Below the pieces are notes generated by a model. The model did no database searches and was not told the origin of the DNA. It was given only the letters and a program-made list of their open reading frames with translations. 64,000 nt of DNA from NCBI RefSeq assembly GCF_040545425.1, contig NZ_JBEPLW010000015.1. The stretch is one strand, 5' to 3'. This document shows positions 49,087 to 57,360 of this stretch, piece after piece. Source of the DNA: Bhargavaea ullalensis (GTDB taxonomy: Bacteria > Bacillota > Bacilli > Bacillales_A > Planococcaceae). Each line of letters opens with the position of its first letter. The first letter of the stretch is position 1. The position numbers were made by a program, and so were the translations under genes.

Positions 49087-49486
49087 CCGTATCATCCTCC
49101 TCGGCGTGCTCTTGTGCGATGCGGACCAGATCGCGCACATGATGGTCCTGCAAAGAATAATAAACGAGCCGGCCTTCCCGTTCGGACTTGGCGAGCCCAT
49201 GCTGCTTCAGATAGCGGAGATGATGGGACGCCGTCGCTGTCGACGAGCCGATGATGGCCGACACATCACAGACGCAGAGCTTTCCGCCGATCAAAAGGGA
49301 ATAGGCAATCTTTAGACGGGTCTGGTCGGCCAGGGCCTTGAAGATCGCCGACATTCCTCCGAACTCCGGAAGCTGCTCCCTGATTAAAGGGACAGTGTCC
49401 GCATGAATGCACGTAACATCACAAATCTCTTCCTGTTGCTGAATGCCGGGGTTCCTCCCGGCCTTTGGCTCATTTGCCGCATTCAC
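49076..49486 (-). CDS. cadC: CadC-type ArsR metal-sensing repressor
   Basis: A 136-aa winged-helix repressor. The metal-site cysteines are in EICDVTC near the N-terminus and KLCVCDVS before the recognition helix (SSTATASHHLRYLKQHGL), as in staphylococcal CadC. Binding of Cd2+, Pb2+ or Zn2+ releases it from DNA. The start is GTG 49486 with AGGGG 8 nt upstream; an ATG at 49504 lacks a site. Upstream lie a promoter and a CadC-like palindrome. It overlaps cadA. Confidence 0.92.
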   Translation of the reverse strand: MNAANEPKAGRNPGIQQQEEICDVTCIHADTVPLIREQLPEFGGMSAIFKALADQTRLKIAYSLLIGGKLCVCDVSAIIGSSTATASHHLRYLKQHGLAKSEREGRLVYYSLQDHHVRDLVRIAQEHAEEDDTDGN

Positions 49487-49504
49487 GACTTGTTCCCCTT
49501 TCAT

Positions 49505-49561
49505 TCAAACGTTCATTTGATTGTATGACCTCATTGTATTCGGAGAACTCGCCGAATGCAA
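49505..49561 (-). promoter_or_regulatory. cadC-cadA promoter and metal-repressor operator
   Basis: On the minus strand TTGCAT (49556-49561) and TACAAT (49533-49538) are separated by 17 bp. About 13 bp after the -10 lies the inverted repeat TCAAATGAACGTTTGA (49505-49520), close to known CadC/ArsR operators (TCAAAT-N-TTTGA type). Its place over the transcription start fits repression by CadC. Confidence 0.78.
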
Positions 49562-49612
49562 GGCCATTCAAACAGAGATTTGAGTTTCCCTCAAATATTG
49601 TGCATCGGGAAG

Positions 49613-49636
49613 GTTTTTTGGACGCGCTAAGGGAAT
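49613..49636 (+). promoter_or_regulatory. Candidate sigma-B promoter of the UspA gene
   Basis: GTTTTT (49613-49618) and GGGAAT (49631-49636) are separated by 12 bp (13 if the -35 is shifted by one). It is weaker than the other sigma-B candidates in spacing. The ATG follows about 90 bp later. Confidence 0.6.
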
Positions 49637-49729
49637 AGAAACATATAGAAGATACCAACCGAGTGACAGAAACCGGCTCCGGGCAAACCGCTGTCCGGTC
49701 CGGCAGGAGAGCGAAGGAGTGACAGATTG

Positions 49730-50146
49730 ATGTATAAAAAAATCCTTGTTGCAGTGGATGGATCCGACCACTCCAAGCGCGCCGCCGAGCACGCGGCGGA
49801 TCTTGCCGCCTCGACGGGCGCCGCTGCAGACATGTTGTACGTGGTCGACTACGACCGCTCCCGTGAAAAGGAGTTCGAAAGCGTCCCAAAAGATGAACTC
49901 GAAGGGAAAATCACCGACCGGCTCGACCATATCTTCGAAGTGTTCCGCGAAAAAGGCGTGGGTCCCGCGCTCAAGATCCAATACGGCGAACCCGGACCGA
50001 CCATCGTCAAATTCTGCAACGCCGAAGATTACGACATCCTCATTGTCGGCAGCCGCGGCCTGAATGCCTTCCAGGAAATGGTGCTCGGCAGTGTCAGCCA
50101 CAAAGTCGCCAAGCGTGTCGACTGCCCCGTCCTTCTCGTCAAATGA
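49730..50146 (+). CDS. Universal stress protein UspA family
   Basis: A 138-aa single Usp domain: KKILVAVDGSDHSKRAAEHA at the N-terminus and the ATP-binding G-x2-G-x9-G-S/T pattern in VGSRGLNAFQEMVLGSVSHKVAKRVDCPVLLVK. Usp proteins help cells survive stress and stasis; the exact role is unknown. The start is ATG 49730, with GGAG 10 nt upstream; the preceding TTG codon is an alternative. A candidate sigma-B promoter is present upstream. Confidence 0.9.
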   Translation: MYKKILVAVDGSDHSKRAAEHAADLAASTGAAADMLYVVDYDRSREKEFESVPKDELEGKITDRLDHIFEVFREKGVGPALKIQYGEPGPTIVKFCNAEDYDILIVGSRGLNAFQEMVLGSVSHKVAKRVDCPVLLVK

Positions 50147-50150
50147 CCAA

Positions 50151-50177
50151 ACGCCCATCCGGTGCGGATGGGCGTTT
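50151..50177 (+). terminator. Rho-independent terminator after the UspA gene
   Basis: Stem ACGCCCATCC-GGTGC-GGATGGGCGT is followed by TTTGG; a short T tract. Confidence 0.75.
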
Positions 50178-50218
50178 TGGATGTACAGGCCGATTGCCAG
50201 AGGGCGGAGGGCGGGTCC

Positions 50219-50318
50219 TGTCCATTCATCACCGCTTTCTATCTATTCATCGCCGCTTTCTATCTATTCATCACCGCATTCTATCTATTCATCTCTGCTC
50301 ACCACCTGTTCATCCATT
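50219..50318 (-). repeat. Intergenic tandem array F (21-bp pitch)
   Basis: On the plus strand ATTCATC recurs at 50224, 50245, 50266 and 50287, with a decayed GTTCATC at 50308, exactly 21 bp apart. The shared unit contains TTCTATCTATTCATC; on the minus strand it reads GATGAATAGATAGAAAGCG. It lies between the UspA terminator and the P1 peptidase gene, which are on the same strand, and ends about 20 bp before the peptidase start. Confidence 0.9.
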
Positions 50319-50337
50319 TCCAAGGGGGAATCTCATC

Positions 50338-51393
50338 ATGAAAAAAGGAACATTCAACGCCATCACGGACATTGAAGGCGTGGCGGTCGGCCACGTTACG
50401 CTCGACGGCCCGCTCGACGGGGAGGACTACCGATGCACCGGCGTGACGGCCATCCTTCCTCACGCCGGCAATCTGTTCAAGGAAAAAGTGCCTGCCGCTT
50501 CGTTTGTCCTCAACGGGTTCGGCAAGACGGCCGGCCTCATCCAAGTTGAAGAACTCGGCGTGCTCGAGTCACCGGTCATGCTGACGAATACGTTCAGCGT
50601 CGGAGCCGTACTCGAGGGAACCCTCCGGCATATGCTCTCGGAAAACCCTGAAATCGGCGACTCGTCCAGCTCGCTCAATGTAGTCGTCGGCGAATGCAAC
50701 GACTCTTTCCTCAACTCGATGCGACGGATGGAAGTCCGTCCGGAGCATGCCGAACAAGCGATCCGCTCGGCAACGGGCGGTGAATTCGCGCAGGGCGCGA
50801 CAGGGGCCGGCAAAGGGATGATCTGCTACGGCGCAAAGGGGGGAATCGGCAGTTCTTCCCGCACCGCGGAGCATGCGGGACGCCGATTCACCGTCGGCAC
50901 GCTCGTGCTCACGAACTTCGGACGCGGCAATGAATGCCGGTTCCCCGGATGGGTCGCACCTGAAGAGCCGGCTCCTGAAACACCGGTTGCGGGCTCGGAT
51001 CCATCCGCCTCGGACCGGGATGAAAAACGGCCGGACGGCTCCGTCATCATCGTCGTTGCGACCGACGCCCCGCTCGACAGCCGACAGCTCGGCCGTCTTG
51101 CAAAAAGGGCATCCATCGGGCTCGGGCGAACGGGCACGCACATCCACAACGGCAGCGGCGACATCATCATCGCTTTCTCCACCGGCTATACCGTCCCGCA
51201 TGGCGGCGATGACCCGCTCATCGTACGCGAAACATTCAAAGACGATCACCCGCTCATGAACGACCTGTTCCAGGCCGCCATCGAGTCCACCGAGGAAGCG
51301 ATCCTCCAGTCGCTGCTCCACGCGGAAGACACACGCGGACGCAAAGGACGCTCAGTCAAAAAAGCCGATTTCGAGACCGATCCCCTCGGCTGA
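50338..51393 (+). CDS. P1/S58 family peptidase (DmpA-type)
   Basis: A 351-aa member of the P1/S58 peptidases (DmpA, BapA), which cleave themselves before a serine to create an N-terminal nucleophile. The family start TDIEGVAVGHVTL and the processing-site context GAKGGIGSSSR (near residue 165) are visible. GECNDSFLNSMRRM, IHNGSGDIIIAFSTGY and TEEAILQSLL are also typical. Substrates in the family are small or beta-amino-acid peptides. The start is ATG 50338 with AAGGGGG upstream. Confidence 0.9.
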   Translation: MKKGTFNAITDIEGVAVGHVTLDGPLDGEDYRCTGVTAILPHAGNLFKEKVPAASFVLNGFGKTAGLIQVEELGVLESPVMLTNTFSVGAVLEGTLRHMLSENPEIGDSSSSLNVVVGECNDSFLNSMRRMEVRPEHAEQAIRSATGGEFAQGATGAGKGMICYGAKGGIGSSSRTAEHAGRRFTVGTLVLTNFGRGNECRFPGWVAPEEPAPETPVAGSDPSASDRDEKRPDGSVIIVVATDAPLDSRQLGRLAKRASIGLGRTGTHIHNGSGDIIIAFSTGYTVPHGGDDPLIVRETFKDDHPLMNDLFQAAIESTEEAILQSLLHAEDTRGRKGRSVKKADFETDPLG

Positions 51394-51401
51394 ATCAAAC
51401 A

Positions 51402-51440
51402 AGGGCAGGTTCTCCCGATACGGGGAACCTGCCCTTTCTT
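51402..51440 (+). terminator. Rho-independent terminator after the P1 peptidase
   Basis: Stem AAGGGCAGGTTC with a GAACCTGCCCTT complement is followed by TCTTTGATTTT. Confidence 0.85.
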
Positions 51441-51470
51441 TGATTTTATCTTCCGCCCCGGTCCTCCGTC

Positions 51471-53834
51471 TTAAGGAAAGAGTTTCAGCACGTCTCCCTC
51501 AACGTCGCCGTCGATCCGGGTCTCATGATAATCCCCGGCGACCCAGTCTTTTGCCTGGTCGTGGAACCATTCCGATTTCATGTGGCCGCTCTGGCCCGGC
51601 CCGACGATGTTCCATGTACTGGACAGGTCGGACAGATCGGCGACGAACCGCCAGGAAGCGCCGTGATCAGCGGATCCGTCTTCCTTGAAACCGGCCGCCT
51701 GGACGGTGATTCCTGAGCCGCTTGTCGCGGTGCGCGGCGGACTCAGCAGCCGCTCGAACACCGGAGAAGCGCTGCCGAGCGGATGCGGGAAGACGAGCTG
51801 GTGAAAGTCGCCCCACTTCCACTTGTCCGTATTTTCGCCGTACTTGCCGGAAATGCCCTTGATCGTCTTTTCGAACGAGTCGCTCACCCATTTGTCGACG
51901 CCGCCGTATTCCGTCACCCATTCACCCGGATTGCCGGCATACGCCCGGCGCATCATTTCGTCGGTGATGTGGTTTTTGCCGGGCATGAGTCCGTAAACAT
52001 CTTCCGGCATGGTGCTCCGGAACATCGTCTTCGGCAACTCCTTCATCCACTTATGGAAGATGAGCGGCGCAGCCAGATCTTTGTCGTCCTCCTGGTTCCA
52101 TTCCTCGAGGAGCTTCACCGCTCCGCCGAATTCCTTATCCGTCCCCGTGTTCTTCAGCGAACCGAGCATGTCCTCCAGAAATTCGCGCGCATACAGGTTC
52201 TTCACGTCCATCTGGAGAGCCATCATGTCTTCGGGCGTGAATGAATCTCCGGCCCGGAGCACTTCCGCGATTCGTTCGTACCGGTACGGCTGTGCCCAGA
52301 AGTCGGTGATATGATACGGATAGTTCTCATTGATGACCCGGTTGTTCGCCGTCGCGACGAATCCTTCCTCCGGATTGACCGCCGTCGGCAGCTCCTCGTA
52401 CGGGATGTAGCCTTCCCAGCCGTACTCGGATGAGTTGCCCGGAACCGGCAGCTGGCCGTCTCCTTTTTTGCGGATCGGGATATTGCCGTTCGCCCGGTAG
52501 GCGATCGTCCCGTCCACCGAAGCAAAGACGAAGTTCTGCGCGGGAGCGTTGAAGTTCCGGAGCGCTTGCTCGAAGTCATTCCAGTCCGAAGCTTTATTCA
52601 TCTGCAGCACCGCCTCCAGCTCCCGGGTCGGCTCAAGGGCGGTCCACTGCATTGACAGCACATCGCCGTCCGTCCCTGTGTCCTGGAGCATGATATCCGA
52701 AATGACCGGGCCGTGGCGGGTCGTCACCACTTCAAATTCGATCGTGCCGCCGTCCTTCACCTTGATCGGCTCATCGCGGACGGTCGCCCGCTCCCACTCG
52801 CCGTCCCAGCGGAATTCCGCCGGATTGTCCGGGTTCTGCTCCTCGATATAGAGGTCCTGCACGTCCGGTCCGACATTCGTCACGCCCCATGCCACTTTTT
52901 CGGTATGGCCGAGGATGATCCCGGGGATGCCGCCGAAAATGACGCCCGCCACATTTTGTTCGGGCGATTCGAGATGCATCTCGTACCAGATCGACGGGGT
53001 GGTCAGCCCGAGGTGCGGATCGTCCGCAAGCAGCGGCTTGCCTGACGCCGTCTTGTCGCCCGACACGACCCAGTTGTTGCTTCCGTTATGCTCCGGGGGA
53101 ATGAGCGATGCATCGAACGCGCCCGCGATCGCCACCGGATTCGCACGGTTCGCCTCGATGATGGACGGTGCATTTTCCGGATACCGGATAAACAGCTCCT
53201 TCATCTTCCCTCCATCAAACTCATTCACCGCCCAGTGGCGGAAGGCGAGTGCCGGCCAGTTGCCGCCCAGGTCATAGGCCATGTATTTGCCGATCGTCAG
53301 CGAATCAATCGGCGTCCACTCTTCCGGCTCATAGCCGAGCAGCCGGAACTCATACGGAAGCTTTCCGTCTTCCTTCGCCTGGCCGATGAACGCATTCACC
53401 CCTTCCGCGAACCAGCCGAGCACTTCGCGGGCATCTTCCCCGTAGCCGGACTCCGAATCGGCCGCCGCCTGGCGCAGGCTGAATGTCCTGAACAGCTTGT
53501 CGGACGGTACGGCCGCTTCCCCGACGACTTCCGCGAGCCGGCCGGACGCCTGCCTGCGCGCCAGGTCCATCTGGAACAAGCGGTCCTGCGCCTGGACAAA
53601 CCCCTGCGCCCTGTAGAGATCCGCATCAGACTCCGCCCGGATATGCGGCACCCCCTTCGCATCCCTCACGACGGTCACTTCTTCTTCGAGCACCGGAACG
53701 GAAAGCTCCCCTTCCGTCACCGGTTTTGACTTTGATATGTAAGCGTTTACGAAAATCAGTGCGGCCACCGCCAGCACCGCGGCCGTTCCAAGCACTATGA
53801 CGACCGCTTTCAGCCATTTCGGCCATTTTCTCAT
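51471..53834 (-). CDS. Penicillin acylase family protein (S45)
   Basis: A 787-aa exported or membrane-anchored Ntn hydrolase: N-terminal hydrophobic segment about 8-31, alpha chain up to ~251, then the self-cleavage site NGSNNWVVSG with Ser252 as the expected catalytic N-terminus of the beta chain. VRDAKGVPHIRAESDADLYRAQGFVQAQDR is the classic S45 start. True substrates may be N-acyl homoserine lactones or other amides rather than penicillins. It lies downstream of the Mrp operon behind its terminator. Confidence 0.92.
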   Translation of the reverse strand: MRKWPKWLKAVVIVLGTAAVLAVAALIFVNAYISKSKPVTEGELSVPVLEEEVTVVRDAKGVPHIRAESDADLYRAQGFVQAQDRLFQMDLARRQASGRLAEVVGEAAVPSDKLFRTFSLRQAAADSESGYGEDAREVLGWFAEGVNAFIGQAKEDGKLPYEFRLLGYEPEEWTPIDSLTIGKYMAYDLGGNWPALAFRHWAVNEFDGGKMKELFIRYPENAPSIIEANRANPVAIAGAFDASLIPPEHNGSNNWVVSGDKTASGKPLLADDPHLGLTTPSIWYEMHLESPEQNVAGVIFGGIPGIILGHTEKVAWGVTNVGPDVQDLYIEEQNPDNPAEFRWDGEWERATVRDEPIKVKDGGTIEFEVVTTRHGPVISDIMLQDTGTDGDVLSMQWTALEPTRELEAVLQMNKASDWNDFEQALRNFNAPAQNFVFASVDGTIAYRANGNIPIRKKGDGQLPVPGNSSEYGWEGYIPYEELPTAVNPEEGFVATANNRVINENYPYHITDFWAQPYRYERIAEVLRAGDSFTPEDMMALQMDVKNLYAREFLEDMLGSLKNTGTDKEFGGAVKLLEEWNQEDDKDLAAPLIFHKWMKELPKTMFRSTMPEDVYGLMPGKNHITDEMMRRAYAGNPGEWVTEYGGVDKWVSDSFEKTIKGISGKYGENTDKWKWGDFHQLVFPHPLGSASPVFERLLSPPRTATSGSGITVQAAGFKEDGSADHGASWRFVADLSDLSSTWNIVGPGQSGHMKSEWFHDQAKDWVAGDYHETRIDGDVEGDVLKLFP

Positions 53835-53904
53835 TTACTCTCCCCCCTTGATTCTTCCATTCTTCCTTGCCGGGAAAAAACCCTCTTTATCCCGCTCCGC
53901 GACA

Positions 53905-53943
53905 ACAAAAACGGACCCGCCCGGCCTTAGCCGTCGGATCCGT
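53905..53943 (-). terminator. Rho-independent terminator of the mrp operon
   Basis: On the minus strand the stem ACGGATCC/GGGTCCGT (one T-G pair), which includes the mrpG stop, is followed by TTTTTG. Confidence 0.75.
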
Positions 53944-54337
53944 GTTTCATCTCTTTCTCCAGCCGGTTTCTCTCCTGTTCTTGCCACAGCCTCTCTTTCG
54001 CTTCGGCCAGTTCGTCTTTCTTCGAAATGTCCGCAAGCTTCACGCCGGAGCGGTGGGCGGCGCGGATAATGACGTGGCCTGCAACCGGGGCGGTGAGGAA
54101 GACGAAGATGATGCCGAGCAGCAGCCGGACGCTGATGAAGCGTTCGAGCGCCCAAAAGTAAAGGAAGCCGCCGAGCAATGTCAGCAACACCGCGAGCGTC
54201 GAGCTTTTCGTCGCTGCATGCGACCGGGTATACACATCCGGCAGCCGGAACAGCCCGATCGCGCTCACAAGGCTCATGAGGCCGCCGGTCACCATGAGAA
54301 TGGCTGCCGCGTATTCAACGATTGTGTCGGCGTTCAA
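53927..54337 (-). CDS. mrpG: Mrp Na+/H+ antiporter subunit G
   Basis: A 136-aa subunit with three membrane segments (about 8-28, 43-62, 66-88) and a charged C-terminal coil (ISKKDELAEAKERLWQEQE). LFRLPDVYTRSHAATKSSTL is the MrpG/PhaG signature. It overlaps mrpF by 23 bp and is the last gene of the operon. Confidence 0.94.
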   Translation of the reverse strand: MNADTIVEYAAAILMVTGGLMSLVSAIGLFRLPDVYTRSHAATKSSTLAVLLTLLGGFLYFWALERFISVRLLLGIIFVFLTAPVAGHVIIRAAHRSGVKLADISKKDELAEAKERLWQEQERNRLEKEMKHGSDG

Positions 54338-54599
54338 CGATGACCCCCCTCTCGATATATTTCGAGAAGGCGATCGTCCCGATAAAGCTCAGGATGCCGA
54401 GGATCAGGATTACTTCCATGAACGCCTTCGTCTCGAGCAGGCAGGAGACGACCGCAATCGAGGCGAGCAGATTGACGCCGATCATATCGAGCGCGATGAC
54501 CCGGTCGGGCTTGGACGGCCCCCTGATGATCCGGTACACAGCGATGACAATCGTGAAGGAAAACAGAATCAGTGCAATGAGCATCAGCGTATTCACCAT
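54315..54599 (-). CDS. mrpF: Mrp Na+/H+ antiporter subunit F
   Basis: A 94-aa subunit with three hydrophobic segments. The motif YRIIRGPSKPDRVIALDMIGVNLLA is diagnostic for MrpF. It overlaps mrpG and touches mrpE by one base; the operon is fully coupled. Confidence 0.95.
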   Translation of the reverse strand: MVNTLMLIALILFSFTIVIAVYRIIRGPSKPDRVIALDMIGVNLLASIAVVSCLLETKAFMEVILILGILSFIGTIAFSKYIERGVIVERRHNR

Positions 54600-55117
54600 C
54601 AGCGCGTCACCTCCATGATCGCTTTCTCAAAGTTTTTCAGCTGGACGATCAGGGCTTCCTTTGAATTTTCGATGTCCATCGCGTGAATGTAGAGTCCGCG
54701 GCCGTCCTCGGTCACTTCCATGACGACAGACCCCGGCGTCAGCGTGAGCAGCAGCGACAGCGTCGTCACTTCCCCTTCGCTTTCCAGCACCGTATCGTAG
54801 CGGAAGATCCCCGGCCGGATCGTCAGCCTCGGGCTCAGGATCTGCCCGATCACCGACCAGCTCGACTTCACCAGTTCCCGGTTGAAGATGAACACGAGCT
54901 TCACGATCGCGAACAGCCGCCGCAGGTAAAACTGCGTCCCGAAAAACCGGTGCATGAAAAACACGATGAAGATCCCGACGATGAACCCGGCGGCGAACGT
55001 CGTCACCCGGAACTCGTCTTCGTCCAGCAGCAGCATCCAGAGGAACGCGATAAACAGATTGAGCAGGAACTGGCCGGCCGTCGCCCCCGTCTCCCCGTTT
55101 TTCCGAAATTTATTCAC
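54599..55117 (-). CDS. mrpE: Mrp Na+/H+ antiporter subunit E
   Basis: A 172-aa subunit with N-terminal membrane segments and a soluble C-terminal part containing SLLLTLTPGSVVMEV and YIHAMDIENSKEA, typical of MrpE. The start is GTG 55117, which overlaps the mrpD stop and has GGAGG 9 nt upstream; a frame open to 55183 lies inside mrpD. Confidence 0.93.
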   Translation of the reverse strand: MNKFRKNGETGATAGQFLLNLFIAFLWMLLLDEDEFRVTTFAAGFIVGIFIVFFMHRFFGTQFYLRRLFAIVKLVFIFNRELVKSSWSVIGQILSPRLTIRPGIFRYDTVLESEGEVTTLSLLLTLTPGSVVMEVTEDGRGLYIHAMDIENSKEALIVQLKNFEKAIMEVTR

Positions 55118-56603
55118 CCGGCGGCACCTCCCCGAGCACGGCGTCGATGTAAAGCTCCGGATGGGCCAGCACATGCGCCGCATCCGCGACGAACGGCGCG
55201 ATCGCCTGCGTGCCGATGCCGAGCGCCAGCGTCAGTGCGCCGAGCAGCGACAGCGGGATCAGCTTTTTCTTATTCAGCGGACGCTGCTCCTCGGGCGTGA
55301 TGATCGTCTCCCCCCAAAAACAGTTCATGAAGATCCGCAAAAGCGAATACAGCACGAACAGGCTGGAAAGAAACCCTGCGAGCAGCAGCCAGTAGTTGCC
55401 TCCCTCGACCGCCCCGAGCCCGGTGTACACCTTGCCGATGAACCCGCTGAACGGCGGGATGCCCGCAAGCGACAGCATCGTGATGAAAAACAGCCAGCCG
55501 AGCACCGGATAGTTGCGGATGAGGCCGCTCATCCGGTCGATTCTCGACTCTCCCGTCAGGACGACCATCGACCCGACGGCAAGGAACAAGAGGGCCTTGA
55601 TCACCATGTCATGGATGAGGTAATACACCGATCCCTGGAATGCGGCTTCGTTGAAGACGGCCAGGCCGAGCAGCATGAAGCCGACCGCGATGACGACGTT
55701 GTAGGAGGCGATGACGCGGATGTCTTTGTAGGCGATGGCGCCGAGCGAGCCGCCGGCAAGCGTCAGGACGGCCATTGCACCGATGAGCCCGTGCGTGATG
55801 GCCGCGTCGTGGTAAAAGATGAGCGTGAACACGCGGAACATCGCGTACACCCCCACTTTCGTCAGCAGCGCCCCGAACAGCGCGGCAACCGGTGCGGGCG
55901 GCACCGAATAAGAGCCCGGGAGCCAGAAGTACAGCAGCAGGCCGGCTTTCAGCGCGAACACGATGAGGAAAATCACCGCGATGGCGCTCAGGAGCGGCCC
56001 CTGTCCGGCCTCTGCCACCCGGACCGAAATGTGGGCCATGTTCAGAGTGCCGACCGTCCCGTAGAGGAACGCGAGGGCGACGAGGAAAAACCAGGAGGCC
56101 ACGACATTGATCGCGACGTATTTCACCGATTCCGCGAGTTGCGCCCTGCCGCCCCCGAGCGTGACAAGCACATAAGAGGCGAGCAGCATCACTTCAAAAC
56201 AGACAAACAGGTTGAACAGGTCACCGGTCAGAAACGAGCCGTTGACACCCGCCACGAGGAAAAACGAGAACGGATAGAAAAACATGTTCTCATGCCGCCG
56301 CTCGGTCGCGGCGAATGCATAGAACAAGATCAGGCCGGAGACGACCGAGGTTGTCAGGACGAGCAGTGCAGCGAATGAATCGCCGACGAACAGGATGCCG
56401 AACGGCGGTTTCCATCCGCCGAAGTCCAGCCGGAGAATGCCTTCGTCCCGGACTTTCAGGAGCAGCCGGACGCTGATCGCGGTGAGCGACAGGAGAGACA
56501 GCGACGCGACCAGCTTCTGCGCCTTGACGGACGGGCGCAGGAAAAACAGCACAAAGCCGGTGAGCAGCGGGACGACCATCGGAAGGACGAGGATATTATT
56601 CAC
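55110..56603 (-). CDS. mrpD: Mrp Na+/H+ antiporter subunit D
   Basis: A 497-aa subunit of the proton-pump type (related to NuoM/NuoN of complex I) with about 14 membrane segments. Key charged residues in membrane helices are in NLFVCFEVMLLASYVLV (Glu near 137) and LLTKVGVYAMFRVF (Lys near 250). SLAGIPPFSGFIGKVY near 390 is conserved. Confidence 0.95.
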   Translation of the reverse strand: MNNILVLPMVVPLLTGFVLFFLRPSVKAQKLVASLSLLSLTAISVRLLLKVRDEGILRLDFGGWKPPFGILFVGDSFAALLVLTTSVVSGLILFYAFAATERRHENMFFYPFSFFLVAGVNGSFLTGDLFNLFVCFEVMLLASYVLVTLGGGRAQLAESVKYVAINVVASWFFLVALAFLYGTVGTLNMAHISVRVAEAGQGPLLSAIAVIFLIVFALKAGLLLYFWLPGSYSVPPAPVAALFGALLTKVGVYAMFRVFTLIFYHDAAITHGLIGAMAVLTLAGGSLGAIAYKDIRVIASYNVVIAVGFMLLGLAVFNEAAFQGSVYYLIHDMVIKALLFLAVGSMVVLTGESRIDRMSGLIRNYPVLGWLFFITMLSLAGIPPFSGFIGKVYTGLGAVEGGNYWLLLAGFLSSLFVLYSLLRIFMNCFWGETIITPEEQRPLNKKKLIPLSLLGALTLALGIGTQAIAPFVADAAHVLAHPELYIDAVLGEVPPGE

Positions 56604-56934
56604 GGCGCACCCTCCGGAGGTAGCTCAGGTCGTCCGTCCCGGTCTCCTCGTAGGTCCTGTAGGCGAGCACGAGAAGGAACGCGGTCGTCGCAAAGCTGAT
56701 GACGATCGCCGTCAGGATGAGTGCCTGCGGCAGTGCATCGACGTACGGCCCGTCCGATTCCCCGAGCAGCGGGACATTCCCGCCGGCCGCGCCGCCCATC
56801 GTGATGAGCAGCAGGTGGACGGCGTGCGACAGGACCGCCGTGCCGAGAATCATCCGGATCATGTTGCGCGACAGCAGCAAATAGACCGCCACGGTCACAA
56901 GGACACCCGTCAATATGATCATGTGAACTTCCAT
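56596..56934 (-). CDS. mrpC: Mrp Na+/H+ antiporter subunit C
   Basis: A 112-aa NuoK-like subunit with three membrane segments. NMIRMILGTAVLSHAVHLLLI and PQALILTAIVISFATTAF are the conserved parts, with PQALILTAIVI shared with NuoK. It starts 3 bp after mrpB and overlaps mrpD. Confidence 0.95.
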   Translation of the reverse strand: MEVHMIILTGVLVTVAVYLLLSRNMIRMILGTAVLSHAVHLLLITMGGAAGGNVPLLGESDGPYVDALPQALILTAIVISFATTAFLLVLAYRTYEETGTDDLSYLRRVRRE

Positions 56935-56937
56935 CCG

Positions 56938-57360
56938 CTACACATCCTTGCTGATACTCAAAATAATCGTTTCCACCGTTCCGATGACGGTGAGCGCGAC
57001 GCCGGCTTCAAAAATGGTGACCGTCGCAAGTTCCGTGACGCCGAAGATCGGCAGGTCAAAGTAGCCGAACGTCTGGGAAAGGAACGGCTTCCCGAGGACC
57101 GCGGAGGCGGTTCCCGACAGGACGGCGAGCATCGCGCCAAACGCGGCGACTTTCTTGAAGTCGAGCGGCACACCCTCGTGAACCGTTTCGATGTCGTAGA
57201 CGACGTAAAGAAGAACGAGCGCCGAAGAAAGGACAAGGCCGCCGATGAATCCGCCGCCCGGATCGTTGTGTCCGGACAGGAACAGCTCGACGCCGAACGT
57301 CAGGATGATGAAGACGACAATCCGCGAAACCGTCCGGAGGATCACATCATTTCCCTTCAA
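56938..57360 (-). CDS. mrpB: Mrp Na+/H+ antiporter subunit B
   Basis: A 140-aa subunit with four membrane segments; GHNDPGGGFIGGLVLSSALVL is the family motif. The start is TTG 57360, within the end of mrpA; a GTG five codons later (57345) with AAGGG upstream is also possible. The Bacillus protein begins at an equivalent place. Confidence 0.93.
   Translation of the reverse strand: MKGNDVILRTVSRIVVFIILTFGVELFLSGHNDPGGGFIGGLVLSSALVLLYVVYDIETVHEGVPLDFKKVAAFGAMLAVLSGTASAVLGKPFLSQTFGYFDLPIFGVTELATVTIFEAGVALTVIGTVETIILSISKDV

Noticed and set aside
54954..56378. Long open frame opposite mrpD/mrpE (474 codons)
   Set aside because: Shadow of the well-supported Mrp genes; composition is Arg/Asp/His/Gln rich without any domain.
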